From UBA10205 sp035289625 (GTDB lineage Archaea; Iainarchaeota; Iainarchaeia; Iainarchaeales; Iainarchaeaceae): 64,000 bases of DNA. The DNA lies in NCBI GenBank assembly GCA_035289625.1, contig DATDWP010000006.1:1-64000 (forward strand). The letters run 5' to 3'. Under the pieces are notes generated by a model, which worked only from the letters and a program-made list of their open reading frames with translations, did no database searches and had not been told where the DNA came from. A program made the position numbers and the translations under genes. Shown one piece after another: positions 40,151 through 48,436 of this stretch (position 1 is the first letter of the stretch; each line of letters begins with the position of its first letter).

Positions 40151-40768
40151 TCACTTCTCCCCCTTTTCAACTTGCGGCTGTGCAATTTTTTCTTCAATTT
40201 GTGGTTCTGCTTTTTGCCCCTCAACTATCTCCCCGCTTGATTCTTCAAATTCTTTTTTGAGGTCCCTTTTTGGGGCAGTGGATTCAATTTTCATAGGCTT
40301 TCTATACCAACCGATCTGGGAAGCTTCGCTAACAGGAACAACATAACTGGGTGTTGAAACCCTTTTACCGGCAATTGCAATATGGCCGTGCACAACAAAT
40401 TGCCTTGCCTGCTTTGTAGTGTTTGCAAAACCTTTTCTTAGTACAAGTGTTTGCAGCCTCTTTTCCAAAAATTCCTCGATTTTTAACCCAAGCACATCAT
40501 CAAGAGTTGCGGTTGCGCTAATAAGACCGATCCTTCTAAGCCCGCTCATTAGTTCAGATTGTCTTTGCATTCTTTTTTCAAGACTTAGAGCAAGAAGCCC
40601 TTTTGCATTCTGCTTTTTGTACTTTAACCAAGTTTCGATTTTTCTAAGCTCCCTTTTATTTTTAAGTCCGTAAAAATCAACAACCTTGCGCTCTTTTTCA
40701 AGCAAGGCCTTGTCCCAGTGCTTTCGTGGGATCTCATATTGCTTTCTTTTTTTTCGCGGCTCTCCCAT
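40151..40768 (-). CDS. rps4: 30S ribosomal protein uS4, acidic C-terminal tail
   Basis: 205 residues. The S4 RNA-binding domain (LQTLVLRKGFANTTKQARQF then VVHGHIAIAGKRV) is clear; the N-terminal part is the archaeal form without a zinc finger. About 35 added residues rich in Glu, Gln and Lys end the protein. Primary 16S-binding protein. AGGTGA precedes its ATG, ten bases after uS13. Confidence 0.96.
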   Translation of the reverse strand: MGEPRKKRKQYEIPRKHWDKALLEKERKVVDFYGLKNKRELRKIETWLKYKKQNAKGLLALSLEKRMQRQSELMSGLRRIGLISATATLDDVLGLKIEEFLEKRLQTLVLRKGFANTTKQARQFVVHGHIAIAGKRVSTPSYVVPVSEASQIGWYRKPMKIESTAPKRDLKKEFEESSGEIVEGQKAEPQIEEKIAQPQVEKGEK

Positions 40769-40777
40769 CTAGTTCAC

Positions 40778-41395
40778 CTATTTTTTCTTCTCCTCTTTTT
40801 TTGCAGGAGTTGTTGCTTTTGCCCCTGCTGTTGCCTTTGCCGGAGCTGCCTGCGCTGTTGCATCCTTTCTTACAACCCCAACAACACCGCCCTTTTTGTG
40901 GTGTGTTGACCTTGTGCTCTGGCCCCTAACCGGAAGTCCCCATGCGTGGCGCAATCCTTTATAGGATTTTGTTTCAGTCATACGTTGCACATCGCTTCGC
41001 AGCGTCAGGTCAAGATCAGACATTACAAGATGTGAATTTAACCCTGTGTAAAAATCCTTCCTTCTATTTAATGACCAAACCGGTACTCCGAATTTTTCAG
41101 GGTTGTATACGACCTCTTCGAGTTTTTTACTATCCTCTTCGCTGATTTTGCCGATTTTTTGTGAACTTGGAATATTTGATGAGAGTTCAAATGCAACTGC
41201 AATGTTTTTTGCCATGCGAACCCCGATCCCTTTTATTTTTGTAAGCGCCCTGCTAATTGGCTTTCTGCCATCAACATCAATTCCTGCAATACGGACAATC
41301 AACCGAAGGTCCTTATCTTCCGGGGATAGCTCCACTACCTTTTCCGGCATGTGCCTTGGGTTTCCCCTGTGCTGCGGCTTTTCTTTTTTATCCAT
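40778..41395 (-). CDS. rps13: 30S ribosomal protein uS13, tailed
   Basis: 205 residues, larger than usual archaeal uS13 (about 150-165). It has a 25-residue N-terminal extension, the H2TH core (LIVRIAGIDVDGRKPISRAL, KIKGIGVRMAKNIA), the LRHAWGLPVRGQST block that contacts tRNA and 23S rRNA, and an Ala/Lys tail of about 30 residues. Its upstream junction carries a class 2 element where archaea often encode Cbf5/TruB. Confidence 0.95.
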   Translation of the reverse strand: MDKKEKPQHRGNPRHMPEKVVELSPEDKDLRLIVRIAGIDVDGRKPISRALTKIKGIGVRMAKNIAVAFELSSNIPSSQKIGKISEEDSKKLEEVVYNPEKFGVPVWSLNRRKDFYTGLNSHLVMSDLDLTLRSDVQRMTETKSYKGLRHAWGLPVRGQSTRSTHHKKGGVVGVVRKDATAQAAPAKATAGAKATTPAKKEEKKK

Positions 41396-41405
41396 TCAGT
41401 TCACT

Positions 41406-41473
41406 CAACCCTTTCGCCGGTTGGGAGCGATGCACTGCACTTTGTACAGGGCCTCTCTCGCCTTCTGGCTCGC
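41406..41473 (-). repeat. Class 2 intergenic element, divergent copy (eL14/uS13 junction)
   Basis: On minus: GC-GA-GCC-AGAA-GGC-GA (41473-41458), which resembles class 1 hairpins; then CTGTAC-AAA-GTGCAG (41449-41435); then TGCATCGCTCCCAACC-GGCGAAA-GGGTTG (41434-41406). The last stem differs from other copies but pairing is kept, so the two classes may share an origin. Confidence 0.65.
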
Positions 41474-41479
41474 AATTAT

Positions 41480-41743
41480 TTAATTTTTCTTGTCCTCCTT
41501 ATTTTTCTTCTTCTCTGTATGTTTTGCCGCATGCGCTTTTGCATGGTGGCCTTTATGCGCTTTTGCCTCTGCTGCATTTTCCCCGATAGGGATTAGGTGG
41601 GCAATATTGCACCTTCGCTTTCTAACCCTTTGCCCTTCAATAATTACAAAATTATCATCTTTTATTTCTACAACGCTAACTCTCTCTCCTGCTTCTCTTC
41701 CTGTAGTTTTAATGCAAACTGAGCCAACATCAAGAGATCTCAT
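41480..41743 (-). CDS. rpl14e: 50S ribosomal protein eL14, His/Lys-rich tail
   Basis: 87 residues: KOW-like core MRSLDVGSVCIKTTGREAG and RRCNIAHLIPIGE. The C-terminus is an unusual HKGHHAKAHAAKH tail followed by Lys/Glu, with seven histidines in about 20 residues. It overlaps eL34 by 4 bases. His-rich tails also occur on eL32, uS3 and uL23 in this genome. Confidence 0.93.
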   Translation of the reverse strand: MRSLDVGSVCIKTTGREAGERVSVVEIKDDNFVIIEGQRVRKRRCNIAHLIPIGENAAEAKAHKGHHAKAHAAKHTEKKKNKEDKKN

Positions 41744-42111
41744 TGAATCGCCCCTGCAGTTTCATTCTTTTTTTGAGCTTCTATTTTGCTATCTTTTTTT
41801 GGCGAGAGGAATTTTCTATACTGTACAGGCACATGGATATCGCTTCCGGCCTGTGTGAGAGCTTCGTATTCCCAGAGGGTTTTTCTAGCAATAGCAGATA
41901 GCACTCCTCCAAATTTTACGCTTGGCCTTCTTGCGCTCTTTGATTGCTTTCTTATAGTGCTCCTATTTTGTAGTCCTGTTCCTTGCAATTTTTTTGAAGT
42001 GATTGCGCAGTGCGCGCTTGAAGGGTCCCCCCTAAAATAATGTGTGTGGGTGGTTCCGCCAGGAGTTCTTCTGAACTTTTTATTTTTTACACGAGTTTGC
42101 CTATCAACCAT
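41740..42111 (-). CDS. rpl34e: 50S ribosomal protein eL34, zinc site lost
   Basis: 123 residues. FRRTPGGTTHTHYFRGDPSS and HCAITSKKLQGTGL correspond to the family's TPGG and CAICGKPLHG, and FGGVLSAIARKTLW to GGVLC..C, so three of the four zinc ligands are gone. A C-terminal extension of about 40 residues (LSPKKDSKIEAQKKNETAGA) is added. One base after DUF106 and overlapping eL14; cmk, often found here, is absent. Confidence 0.88.
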   Translation of the reverse strand: MVDRQTRVKNKKFRRTPGGTTHTHYFRGDPSSAHCAITSKKLQGTGLQNRSTIRKQSKSARRPSVKFGGVLSAIARKTLWEYEALTQAGSDIHVPVQYRKFLSPKKDSKIEAQKKNETAGAIQ

Positions 42112-42639
42112 TCACTTCGCCTTTTTTTTCATCGCATCTCTTGCAACATTTAATATAATTGAAATCACAATGTAGGAGAGAAAATACCATCCGACCCAAT
42201 TTGTCTCATGGTAAATATCAATTCCCCATGTTGAAATGTTAAATAAATCAAAACCATTTGCCAGCCATGGAATTGGAATTGGCAATTTTATTATATCATT
42301 GGCATAGAGCATTCCTAGCAAAAAATATGCCGGAAGAACAATTACCATTGAGGCAACCATTACTTTACTTGATGCGCCCATCATCTTCTGCATTGTTTCA
42401 AGCATTTCCTTTTCCATTTGCTCTAATTCATTTTTCGACTTCGGATCGCCCTTTTTCATTAACTCCTGCATTTTTTTCTGCTTTTGCTTTATTTCCTCTT
42501 GCTGCCTTTTCATTTGGTCCTTATCTATAAATTTGTTTTGTACAAATTGGGTTAGTACAGCTAGCACTGCTGTAATAAGCGTAATATCTACCATTGGCCC
42601 AAAAACCATTTTTCCAAAACCTTCAACACTAAATTTCAT
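42112..42639 (-). CDS. DUF106 membrane protein, archaeal Oxa1/YidC-superfamily insertase
   Basis: 175 residues: a membrane helix at 17-36, a cytosolic Lys/Gln/Glu coiled coil (IKQKQKKMQELMKKGDPKSK) and two or three C-terminal helices including WYFLSYIVISIILNVARD. The DUF106 family is related to Oxa1, Get1 and EMC3 and helps insert membrane proteins. It is in its usual place in the secY-eL34 region, but here the AbiE pair separates it from secY and it has its own promoter. Confidence 0.9.
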   Translation of the reverse strand: MKFSVEGFGKMVFGPMVDITLITAVLAVLTQFVQNKFIDKDQMKRQQEEIKQKQKKMQELMKKGDPKSKNELEQMEKEMLETMQKMMGASSKVMVASMVIVLPAYFLLGMLYANDIIKLPIPIPWLANGFDLFNISTWGIDIYHETNWVGWYFLSYIVISIILNVARDAMKKKAK

Positions 42640-42694
42640 TTTCTTTTAGGGTACAGGCCAGAGAACTGGTCGATAGGAAATTCCCTACGCACCG

Positions 42695-42758
42695 AAAAAA
42701 AACAGTGCTTTGCACTCCCAATTGAAATACCAATTCTTCCACCGATTTGCTTATAAAG
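42695..42758 (-). promoter_or_regulatory. Promoter of the DUF106-to-uS2 half operon with terminator-like hairpin in its leader
   Basis: CTTTATAAGC (42758-42749) is a good TATA box just downstream of abiEi. About 35 bases later comes AGTGC-AAA-GCACT (42716-42704) followed by eight T, which looks like a terminator of abiE transcripts or an attenuator for DUF106. About 90 bases of leader remain before the ATG at 42639. Confidence 0.5.
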
Positions 42759-42774
42759 CTGCCCAGTGGAGCAC

Positions 42775-43386
42775 TCAAAATGCGGTTTTTGGGTCGTGTT
42801 TTTGGGATTGGGCAACCATCTTCATGGTTTTTTTTTGCGTCCTTGCAGAGCACAACTTGAGGTACGACTCCAGTATTTCCATGTCGGTTTTTTTGAGAAG
42901 GGCCTTTAGGGTTTTGCTCTCAAGTGGTTCATTAAAATATGCAAAATCAATGAGGGTTTTTTCAGGGTCTGAGACGTTAAACCATTCCCCTGCATAATTT
43001 ACCATCTGGTCCCCGAAGAACATTTTGCGGCTTATCCTTCTTATAATCACTTTTCTGCCAAGGGCAACCCTCTGTCCGCTGCGCACTTTTCTTGGGGTTA
43101 TTAGTATCTGGTTTGTTGCCTGGCCCCAGATTTTATGGATTGAGAGGGCCTCCTGCAACCCGTGGTATGATGGGCTGAAAACGCTTTCGAGTTTTGAAAA
43201 ATCCCGGGTGAAAGTGTAGCTGCCTTTTGCTATCCTGAATATTTCCCCATTTTTTACAAGGTTGTGGATTAGGAGTTTTATGTACTGGCCTGTTGACCCT
43301 TTTTGGGAGAGGAATTTTTTTGCATCATTTATAGAAAACTTCTCCCTACCACGAAAGCGTTCCCGGAACTGCTTGAGGTACTTCAT
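42775..43386 (-). CDS. AbiEi-family antitoxin
   Basis: 203 residues: an N-terminal winged helix (FSINDAKKFLSQKGSTGQYIK then NGEIFRIAKGSYTF) and a C-terminal AbiEi_4-type domain (SPSYHGLQEALSIH, VSDPEKTLIDFAYF). AbiEi represses its own operon and neutralises AbiEii. The ATG overlaps the toxin stop by 4 bases. Here the toxin gene comes first, the reverse of the streptococcal order. Confidence 0.88.
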   Translation of the reverse strand: MKYLKQFRERFRGREKFSINDAKKFLSQKGSTGQYIKLLIHNLVKNGEIFRIAKGSYTFTRDFSKLESVFSPSYHGLQEALSIHKIWGQATNQILITPRKVRSGQRVALGRKVIIRRISRKMFFGDQMVNYAGEWFNVSDPEKTLIDFAYFNEPLESKTLKALLKKTDMEILESYLKLCSARTQKKTMKMVAQSQKHDPKTAF

Positions 43387-44024
43387 TTTCCAAGCCTCCT
43401 TTTGATTGCATCAACCATTTCATTAAATGAAGGGGCGGGGCCCGCATAGACAAGCGTGCGGAGGTTTTTTTCATCAACAGGGCTTGGGAGCTTTTGCACA
43501 AATTTGAGAAGTTCAGTGCGCACTTTTGAAAGATCGTATTTTGATGAGAGGAAATAAACATCATAAATGTCGCGGATGAGCCTTCTTGAGGCAAACGCAT
43601 TTGCCTTTTCCACAATGAGGTCTTGTGGGGAGAGTGTATAAATGTCAGTGTGCGAGCCATCGGATCTTTCAAACCCCGCAATAATTTTGCTTTTTTTTTC
43701 CCGCAGAGAAACTTCTATTGAAACTTCTAATCGTTCATCCGATATTTTTGCATAAATGCTGTTTTGGGTTTTCCTGAACTTAGTTACCTTCAGTGAGCGT
43801 TTTGAGGCTTCTGCAATAAGTACATCCTGCAAACCATCTTTTGGCAGGGCGTAAAAATCAAGGTCCTCGGAAAACCTCTTGCCCTCATAGCACCTCCAGA
43901 TGGCTGTCCCTCCGTGCAGCACTGCTTCGGGGCAGACTGCATAGAGAATTTCAAGCGCCTCATCCTGTAGCTGGGCAAGGGATGCCTGGGGCTTTCGCAA
44001 CAAATTCTTCAAAGGCAGGTGCAT
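43383..44024 (-). CDS. AbiEii-family nucleotidyltransferase toxin
   Basis: 213 residues with the nucleotidyltransferase motif AVLHGGTAIWRCYEGKRFSEDLDFY (seen as LHGGTAIWR, then the metal pair SEDLDF), a basic segment and the C-terminal RRLIRDIYDVYFL typical of AbiEii. Relatives add nucleotides to tRNA acceptor ends and arrest growth. The active-site residues are intact. A 32-bp palindrome precedes the gene. It lies inside the ribosomal supercluster between secY and DUF106. Confidence 0.88.
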   Translation of the reverse strand: MHLPLKNLLRKPQASLAQLQDEALEILYAVCPEAVLHGGTAIWRCYEGKRFSEDLDFYALPKDGLQDVLIAEASKRSLKVTKFRKTQNSIYAKISDERLEVSIEVSLREKKSKIIAGFERSDGSHTDIYTLSPQDLIVEKANAFASRRLIRDIYDVYFLSSKYDLSKVRTELLKFVQKLPSPVDEKNLRTLVYAGPAPSFNEMVDAIKRRLGK

Positions 44025-44045
44025 TTACTTCACAAATATATAATT

Positions 44046-44077
44046 AACCAAGGTTATATAATAATATATCTTTGGTT
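44046..44077. promoter_or_regulatory. 32-bp palindromic operator of the AbiE module
   Basis: AACCAARG arms flank an A/T core (13 of 16 positions match between halves). The core includes the TATA-like TTATATAA, and the repeat ends about 22 bases before the AbiEii ATG. AbiEi proteins bind inverted repeats in their promoters, so this is the likely autorepression site. Confidence 0.65.
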
Positions 44078-44173
44078 GATTTATAGGAAAAAGGGTATTT
44101 TAGGCTTTGCGCAAATCTATTCGCCTCCAAGTGGCAGGTACGCCTTTCAAAATGCCACTTTCACTACTGGCTC

Positions 44174-46033
44174 CTATTTTGGCTTGAACCCAAATATGCT
44201 TGAGAGCCAATCGATTATTTGCTCAAGAAGGTTTCTCTGTTCACTTAGCTGCTGCTGGAGATTTAAACATACTCCGGAACTGCAATTGTTGCTAACGCAC
44301 TCAAAACTATTTTGACATGTGCTTCCATCATTTTTTTGCAGTTCAACCTTCTTTGTTATGTCGCAATAATTTGTTTCTGATTTTACTGAAAGCCTTGTCC
44401 CTATAGGAATGCACTGGTTGTCCACTGTGCATCCTGTGCATAGTGGTGTTTGTTCTTGTTGCTTGCACTGCTTTTCCGGGGCTTGCGCGCATTTCCAATT
44501 GCCACCAATGCAGGTGCACCAGCTAACTTTGCCTCCATCCGCACACTCAAAGCTCTTTGTGTCATCTTCTGTACAAACAAGGGCAGGCACTGGTATGGTG
44601 GTTTGCCCTTCGGAAGGTATAGGTTCTTTTTTGTCATCCGAACCCCCACTTGTGGTTTTGCTGCAATCAAATTTGGCGTATTCGTTTGAGCCATCCATTG
44701 TTGTATAAGCGTATCCTCCGCACGAACTCTTCCAAACGATTTGTTTTCCGCTATCCCCTGTTACCTCCACAGTGCATGCTTCAATTCCGCCACAAAAACC
44801 AACTTCCGAATAACACTTCTGCTCTGCTTCAGAATTGTTGAATAAGCACTTTACAGATTCGGTTACTTTTTTTATTGGTTCTTTTTCGCCTGTACTGCCC
44901 ACAATCCCAAGTTCAGCTTCAATTGCCTGCTTGAACACTTCATATCCCTGAGCTCCTACAACCACTCTCTTCCCGATAAATACTGTCGGGGTACCGTTCA
45001 CTTTGCGTGAAATCCCGTCTTCATAGTCCAATTTTACTTTTGCAGCTTTGCTTGAACTTTCAAGGCATTCATTAAATTTCGTCTTATCAAGCCCAAGCTG
45101 CGCTGCGTAATTTTCAAGGTCCGAATTCTCCAGGTTCTGCTGGTTTGCAAAAACAGTATCAATGTACTTTCTAAATGCCACTTGGTCGCGGGCACATTCA
45201 GCAGCTTCTGCAGCTTTCTGTGAATGGGTGTGAAATTCGAGAGGGAAGTGCCTGTATACAAATTCAACTTTCCCGCTAAATTCTTTTTCAATTATTGGAA
45301 GTGTATTGCGGTTGAACAACGCCCCGAAAGGGCCTTCCAGGTCATCAAATATTTCAATTAGAAGTGTGCTGCCGACCGTGCTGCCAGACTCCGGATTTGA
45401 AGGTGCCTCTACTATTTTCACTTGTTCGAGCGGCACTTTCCACTCTTTTGAAACATCATTTTCCTTTATTATGACAAAAATATTTATGTTAAGGTAGGTC
45501 CTTTTTGCTAGTGTAACTATTTCGTACGCCCCGAGTTCTTTAATGTACGGAAGTGTTGTATAGAATTTATTTGTCGGGTCATTGCTTTTGCTAGAAATCC
45601 CGGCAATATCGCCATTGTTCCACTCAAAACCGGCAGTTATGTAAACTTTTTCGGAGGTGCTTGTAATCGGTTTTACATATAATGTATACCCGTAATCATC
45701 CTCCGATACAAAATATTCTGCCCCTATTTCCGAACCGGATTTTGAGCAATCAAATTCTATTTTTTTATCGGTCCCATCCGCTATTGTGTACTGCGCCCCG
45801 TCGCAGGAGCTTTTCCACTCTATTTTTGTTTGGTTTATAGGGTTTATGAGTGCCTGGCAGCTTCCCACTCCTGAACATAGGGCATAATCCGAATAGCACT
45901 TGTGCGCCTCGTTCTCTTTTGAATTATTGAAGATGCACAATACGTTTTCAGCAACTGTTGGAGGGCTGAGCGCAAAAACCGTGCCAGCCACAAATATCAT
46001 CAACATGGCGGCAAAGAGTATTTTCATTTTCAT
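44174..46033 (-). CDS. Secreted Cys-rich protein with a DsbA-like domain lacking the active-site cysteines
   Basis: 619 residues: signal peptide (about 1-21), Cys-containing region repeated later (CIFNNS..HKCYSDYALC and CLFNNS..EQKCYSEVGFC), a thioredoxin_4/DsbA-like domain at about 225-380 and a C-terminal Cys-rich part with CTGCTVDNQC and a C..C..C repeat. The domain keeps FVYRHFPLEFH and the cis-Pro loop NGTPTVFIGKR, but the CxxC position reads EGPFGAL, so both catalytic cysteines are glycines. Redox activity is unlikely; binding is possible. TATA box near 46065. Confidence 0.85.
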   Translation of the reverse strand: MKMKILFAAMLMIFVAGTVFALSPPTVAENVLCIFNNSKENEAHKCYSDYALCSGVGSCQALINPINQTKIEWKSSCDGAQYTIADGTDKKIEFDCSKSGSEIGAEYFVSEDDYGYTLYVKPITSTSEKVYITAGFEWNNGDIAGISSKSNDPTNKFYTTLPYIKELGAYEIVTLAKRTYLNINIFVIIKENDVSKEWKVPLEQVKIVEAPSNPESGSTVGSTLLIEIFDDLEGPFGALFNRNTLPIIEKEFSGKVEFVYRHFPLEFHTHSQKAAEAAECARDQVAFRKYIDTVFANQQNLENSDLENYAAQLGLDKTKFNECLESSSKAAKVKLDYEDGISRKVNGTPTVFIGKRVVVGAQGYEVFKQAIEAELGIVGSTGEKEPIKKVTESVKCLFNNSEAEQKCYSEVGFCGGIEACTVEVTGDSGKQIVWKSSCGGYAYTTMDGSNEYAKFDCSKTTSGGSDDKKEPIPSEGQTTIPVPALVCTEDDTKSFECADGGKVSWCTCIGGNWKCAQAPEKQCKQQEQTPLCTGCTVDNQCIPIGTRLSVKSETNYCDITKKVELQKNDGSTCQNSFECVSNNCSSGVCLNLQQQLSEQRNLLEQIIDWLSSIFGFKPK

Positions 46034-46098
46034 GCTATCATCATTTGCCGTGCCGTGTATTTATAAGTATGCATTTGGTTAGCATGTATGTGGCGTGT

Positions 46099-47517
46099 TT
46101 ACCCAGATCCAAAGATTTTGCCAAGCATTGGGTGCATTTCCATTATTTGCTGCTTTGCCAGTTCTTCATAGAGCCTATATACAATTCCAACTGTTAGTAA
46201 AATTCCTGTTCCTGAACCAATTGCGCCTGTCAGGTCCGCAAACCCGGCTAAGAGCCCGACAAAAGCTGAACCTAGAACTGTAATTGTGGGAATATATCTA
46301 TCAAGAACTTGCTGCATTACGCGCGGGTCCCTTCTAAACCCCGGAATTGACATCCCTGCCCGATCAAGCTGTGCTGCAACACGCTCGCTTCCTTGGCCTC
46401 CTAATTCTATCCAAAACCTTCCAAATACTACGCACACAAGCGTAAGTATTATTATGTAGAGGATTGCATGGATTATGCTCCCTCCAAGGCCTATGAATTG
46501 TAAGGATGTGATGCTCTGAACCATTTGGCTAAAAACTTCTGAAGAGAGCCCTTCTAGAAGTATTTGCTGTATTAGCCCATAGGGCGGTATTACAATTGCC
46601 GCAAATCCATTTAGTATGCTATCTAATATAGGCACCCTGCCATTAACAAGTGTTGCCCAGATTTTGATGTTTGCAAAAAGTGCAACTGCAAGTATCACCG
46701 GCATATTTGAAACATACAAAAATTTTACCGGGTATCTTCCACCCGTGCCTTTTCTTCCAAGCGTTATTGGAATATTTACATGTATCCCTTCAGCATACAC
46801 AACCACCAAGAACACAAGTATCGTAAATATTATCGGGACAAGTGAGACTATCACTGCGTTTAGAATATTATTTGTAGCCTCGCGGAAAAATAGGAACAAA
46901 AGACCGCTCCCTTCTGTTAAGGAGAGATTTTGCGCAAGATCAACCGGGGAAAATATCCTCCACACAATTTCCCCTGCAACTCCGCCGGCAATAAAAAGGC
47001 CAATTCCGGATCCAATTCCGTATTTTGAAACAACTTCATCTAAATACAAAAGTATGATCGAGCCTATTGCAACCTGCAATACAACCCATAAAAACATCCC
47101 TTCAGAAGGGGCCAAAAACCCTGTGAGTGAATATACTGCCGCTTCAAAAAAGCTCAGTACAATTGCAAGAAGTTTTTGCACTCCGCTAAATTGTGCCTTT
47201 TCAGCAGGATTTGAAAAATCAAGTTTTATTAGCCCGCCGCCAATTAGAAGTTGAAGTACAATTGAAGCCAGTACAATAGGGCCAATTCCAACTGTTAGAA
47301 GGCTTCCTATTTGCGAAGCAAGAATTATTTGAAGCTGCTCAAGTTGTCCTGCGCTCTGGGCCGAGAGGCCAATTACGCGGATATTTCCCATTATGAAAAA
47401 AATCAGTAAAACAAGGCCAGTCCAGAGCAAGCGCTTTTTTAGTGGGCGCCTCTCTTCCGGTGACTTCACTTCCGGAAGCAAGCCATATAGTGGCTTGAGG
47501 ACTCCAAGTACGCTCAT
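46099..47517 (-). CDS. secY: Protein translocase subunit SecY
   Basis: 472 residues with ten membrane helices. Visible archaeal SecY features are the plug region after TM1, PITLGRKGTGGRYPVKFLYVSNMPVIL (in parts: LGRKGTGGRYPVKFLYVS, NMPVIL) and FRRDPRVMQQVLDRYIP in the C5 loop. It is the channel for export and membrane insertion; SecF/SecD are at 3-6 kb. Overlaps uL15 by 4 bases. The next gene downstream is the DsbA-like one, not adk as in many archaea. Confidence 0.97.
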   Translation of the reverse strand: MSVLGVLKPLYGLLPEVKSPEERRPLKKRLLWTGLVLLIFFIMGNIRVIGLSAQSAGQLEQLQIILASQIGSLLTVGIGPIVLASIVLQLLIGGGLIKLDFSNPAEKAQFSGVQKLLAIVLSFFEAAVYSLTGFLAPSEGMFLWVVLQVAIGSIILLYLDEVVSKYGIGSGIGLFIAGGVAGEIVWRIFSPVDLAQNLSLTEGSGLLFLFFREATNNILNAVIVSLVPIIFTILVFLVVVYAEGIHVNIPITLGRKGTGGRYPVKFLYVSNMPVILAVALFANIKIWATLVNGRVPILDSILNGFAAIVIPPYGLIQQILLEGLSSEVFSQMVQSITSLQFIGLGGSIIHAILYIIILTLVCVVFGRFWIELGGQGSERVAAQLDRAGMSIPGFRRDPRVMQQVLDRYIPTITVLGSAFVGLLAGFADLTGAIGSGTGILLTVGIVYRLYEELAKQQIMEMHPMLGKIFGSG

Positions 47518-47969
47518 TGTTCTTCACTTTCTCCTTCTTGTTCAAACTCTTCATCCCCAAGACTGCTGCCCCCTGCATCAATTATTTTTTGCACGGCACT
47601 TTTTGAGGCGGATGCATTTTCCAGTTTTATTTTTTCCTTGATATTTCCCCGTCCAAGCACTTTTCCAAATCCGAGTGCTTTTCCGTCCACTATAACAAGC
47701 CCGTTCTCCTTTTTTACCTTGCCGCTTTTCTCCCAGCGCGAAATATTGTCGGATATATAATCAAGGTTTACAACAGTTTTTTTGGCCTTTGTCTTTAGTG
47801 TTCTCTTTATGCCAAAATCAAGATACATTGTAGAAAATTTATGTTTGTGAGAGCCCCCTCTTCCGACTCCGCCGCGGTTTCCAGAACCCCTGCGGTTTTT
47901 TGTCCCGCCAGCGCCGTGTGTCCTATTGCCCCTTTGCTTGTGTTTTTTCCTTCTTTTGCGAACAACCAT
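47514..47969 (-). CDS. rpl15: 50S ribosomal protein uL15
   Basis: 151 residues: basic Gly-rich N-terminus (GNRTHGAGGTKNRRGSGNRGG in parts), the core LDYISDNISRWEK and VLGRGNIKEKI, and an acidic Glu/Gln tail of about 15 residues. Large-subunit assembly protein. Coupled to secY by ATGA overlap, as in most archaea and bacteria. Confidence 0.95.
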   Translation of the reverse strand: MVVRKRRKKHKQRGNRTHGAGGTKNRRGSGNRGGVGRGGSHKHKFSTMYLDFGIKRTLKTKAKKTVVNLDYISDNISRWEKSGKVKKENGLVIVDGKALGFGKVLGRGNIKEKIKLENASASKSAVQKIIDAGGSSLGDEEFEQEGESEEQ

Positions 47970-47980
47970 ATTTTTGCCCC

Positions 47981-48436
47981 CTAAATCATCCTTGCAATAA
48001 GATCATTTATTTTCGAAGCCCTATAACCCAGCGCTCCGCCGACCTTGAATTGTTTTTTTATTCCCTGCCTTTCATATCCTTTTCGCGGAGGGCGCAACCT
48101 GAACACCGGTTCAATTTCGAAATCTTTTAATTTTTTCTTTCCGGAAATTATTGTTTTTGCAAGTTCTGAAACACTTGGGATTTTTTTTGATTTCAAAAAC
48201 TCCTCTGTAATTTTTTTATTGCCCTGCACTTCTGCCCTCTTTTCAAGAAGGGCGATAAGGGTATTTTCATCAATTTCACCAAATGTTACATAGTCCTTTA
48301 CTTTGTCCACCATTTTTTTTGAAGCATCGGCTACCAGTACAAGGTGGTTGACCTTGTGCAGCCTTAGCATATACATTGTTTCGCGCAACTTGCGAGTAAC
48401 CCCGGATGTGCCCCTAACCCTTATTGCTGCTATCAT
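47981..48436 (-). CDS. rpl30: 50S ribosomal protein uL30
   Basis: 151 residues, the archaeal/eukaryotic long form: IAAIRVRGTSGVTRKLRETMYMLRL followed by LVLVADASKKMVDKVKDYVTFGEI and a C-terminal RLRPPRKGYERQGIK region. It overlaps uS5 by 4 bases and is 11 bases from uL15. Confidence 0.95.
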   Translation of the reverse strand: MIAAIRVRGTSGVTRKLRETMYMLRLHKVNHLVLVADASKKMVDKVKDYVTFGEIDENTLIALLEKRAEVQGNKKITEEFLKSKKIPSVSELAKTIISGKKKLKDFEIEPVFRLRPPRKGYERQGIKKQFKVGGALGYRASKINDLIARMI

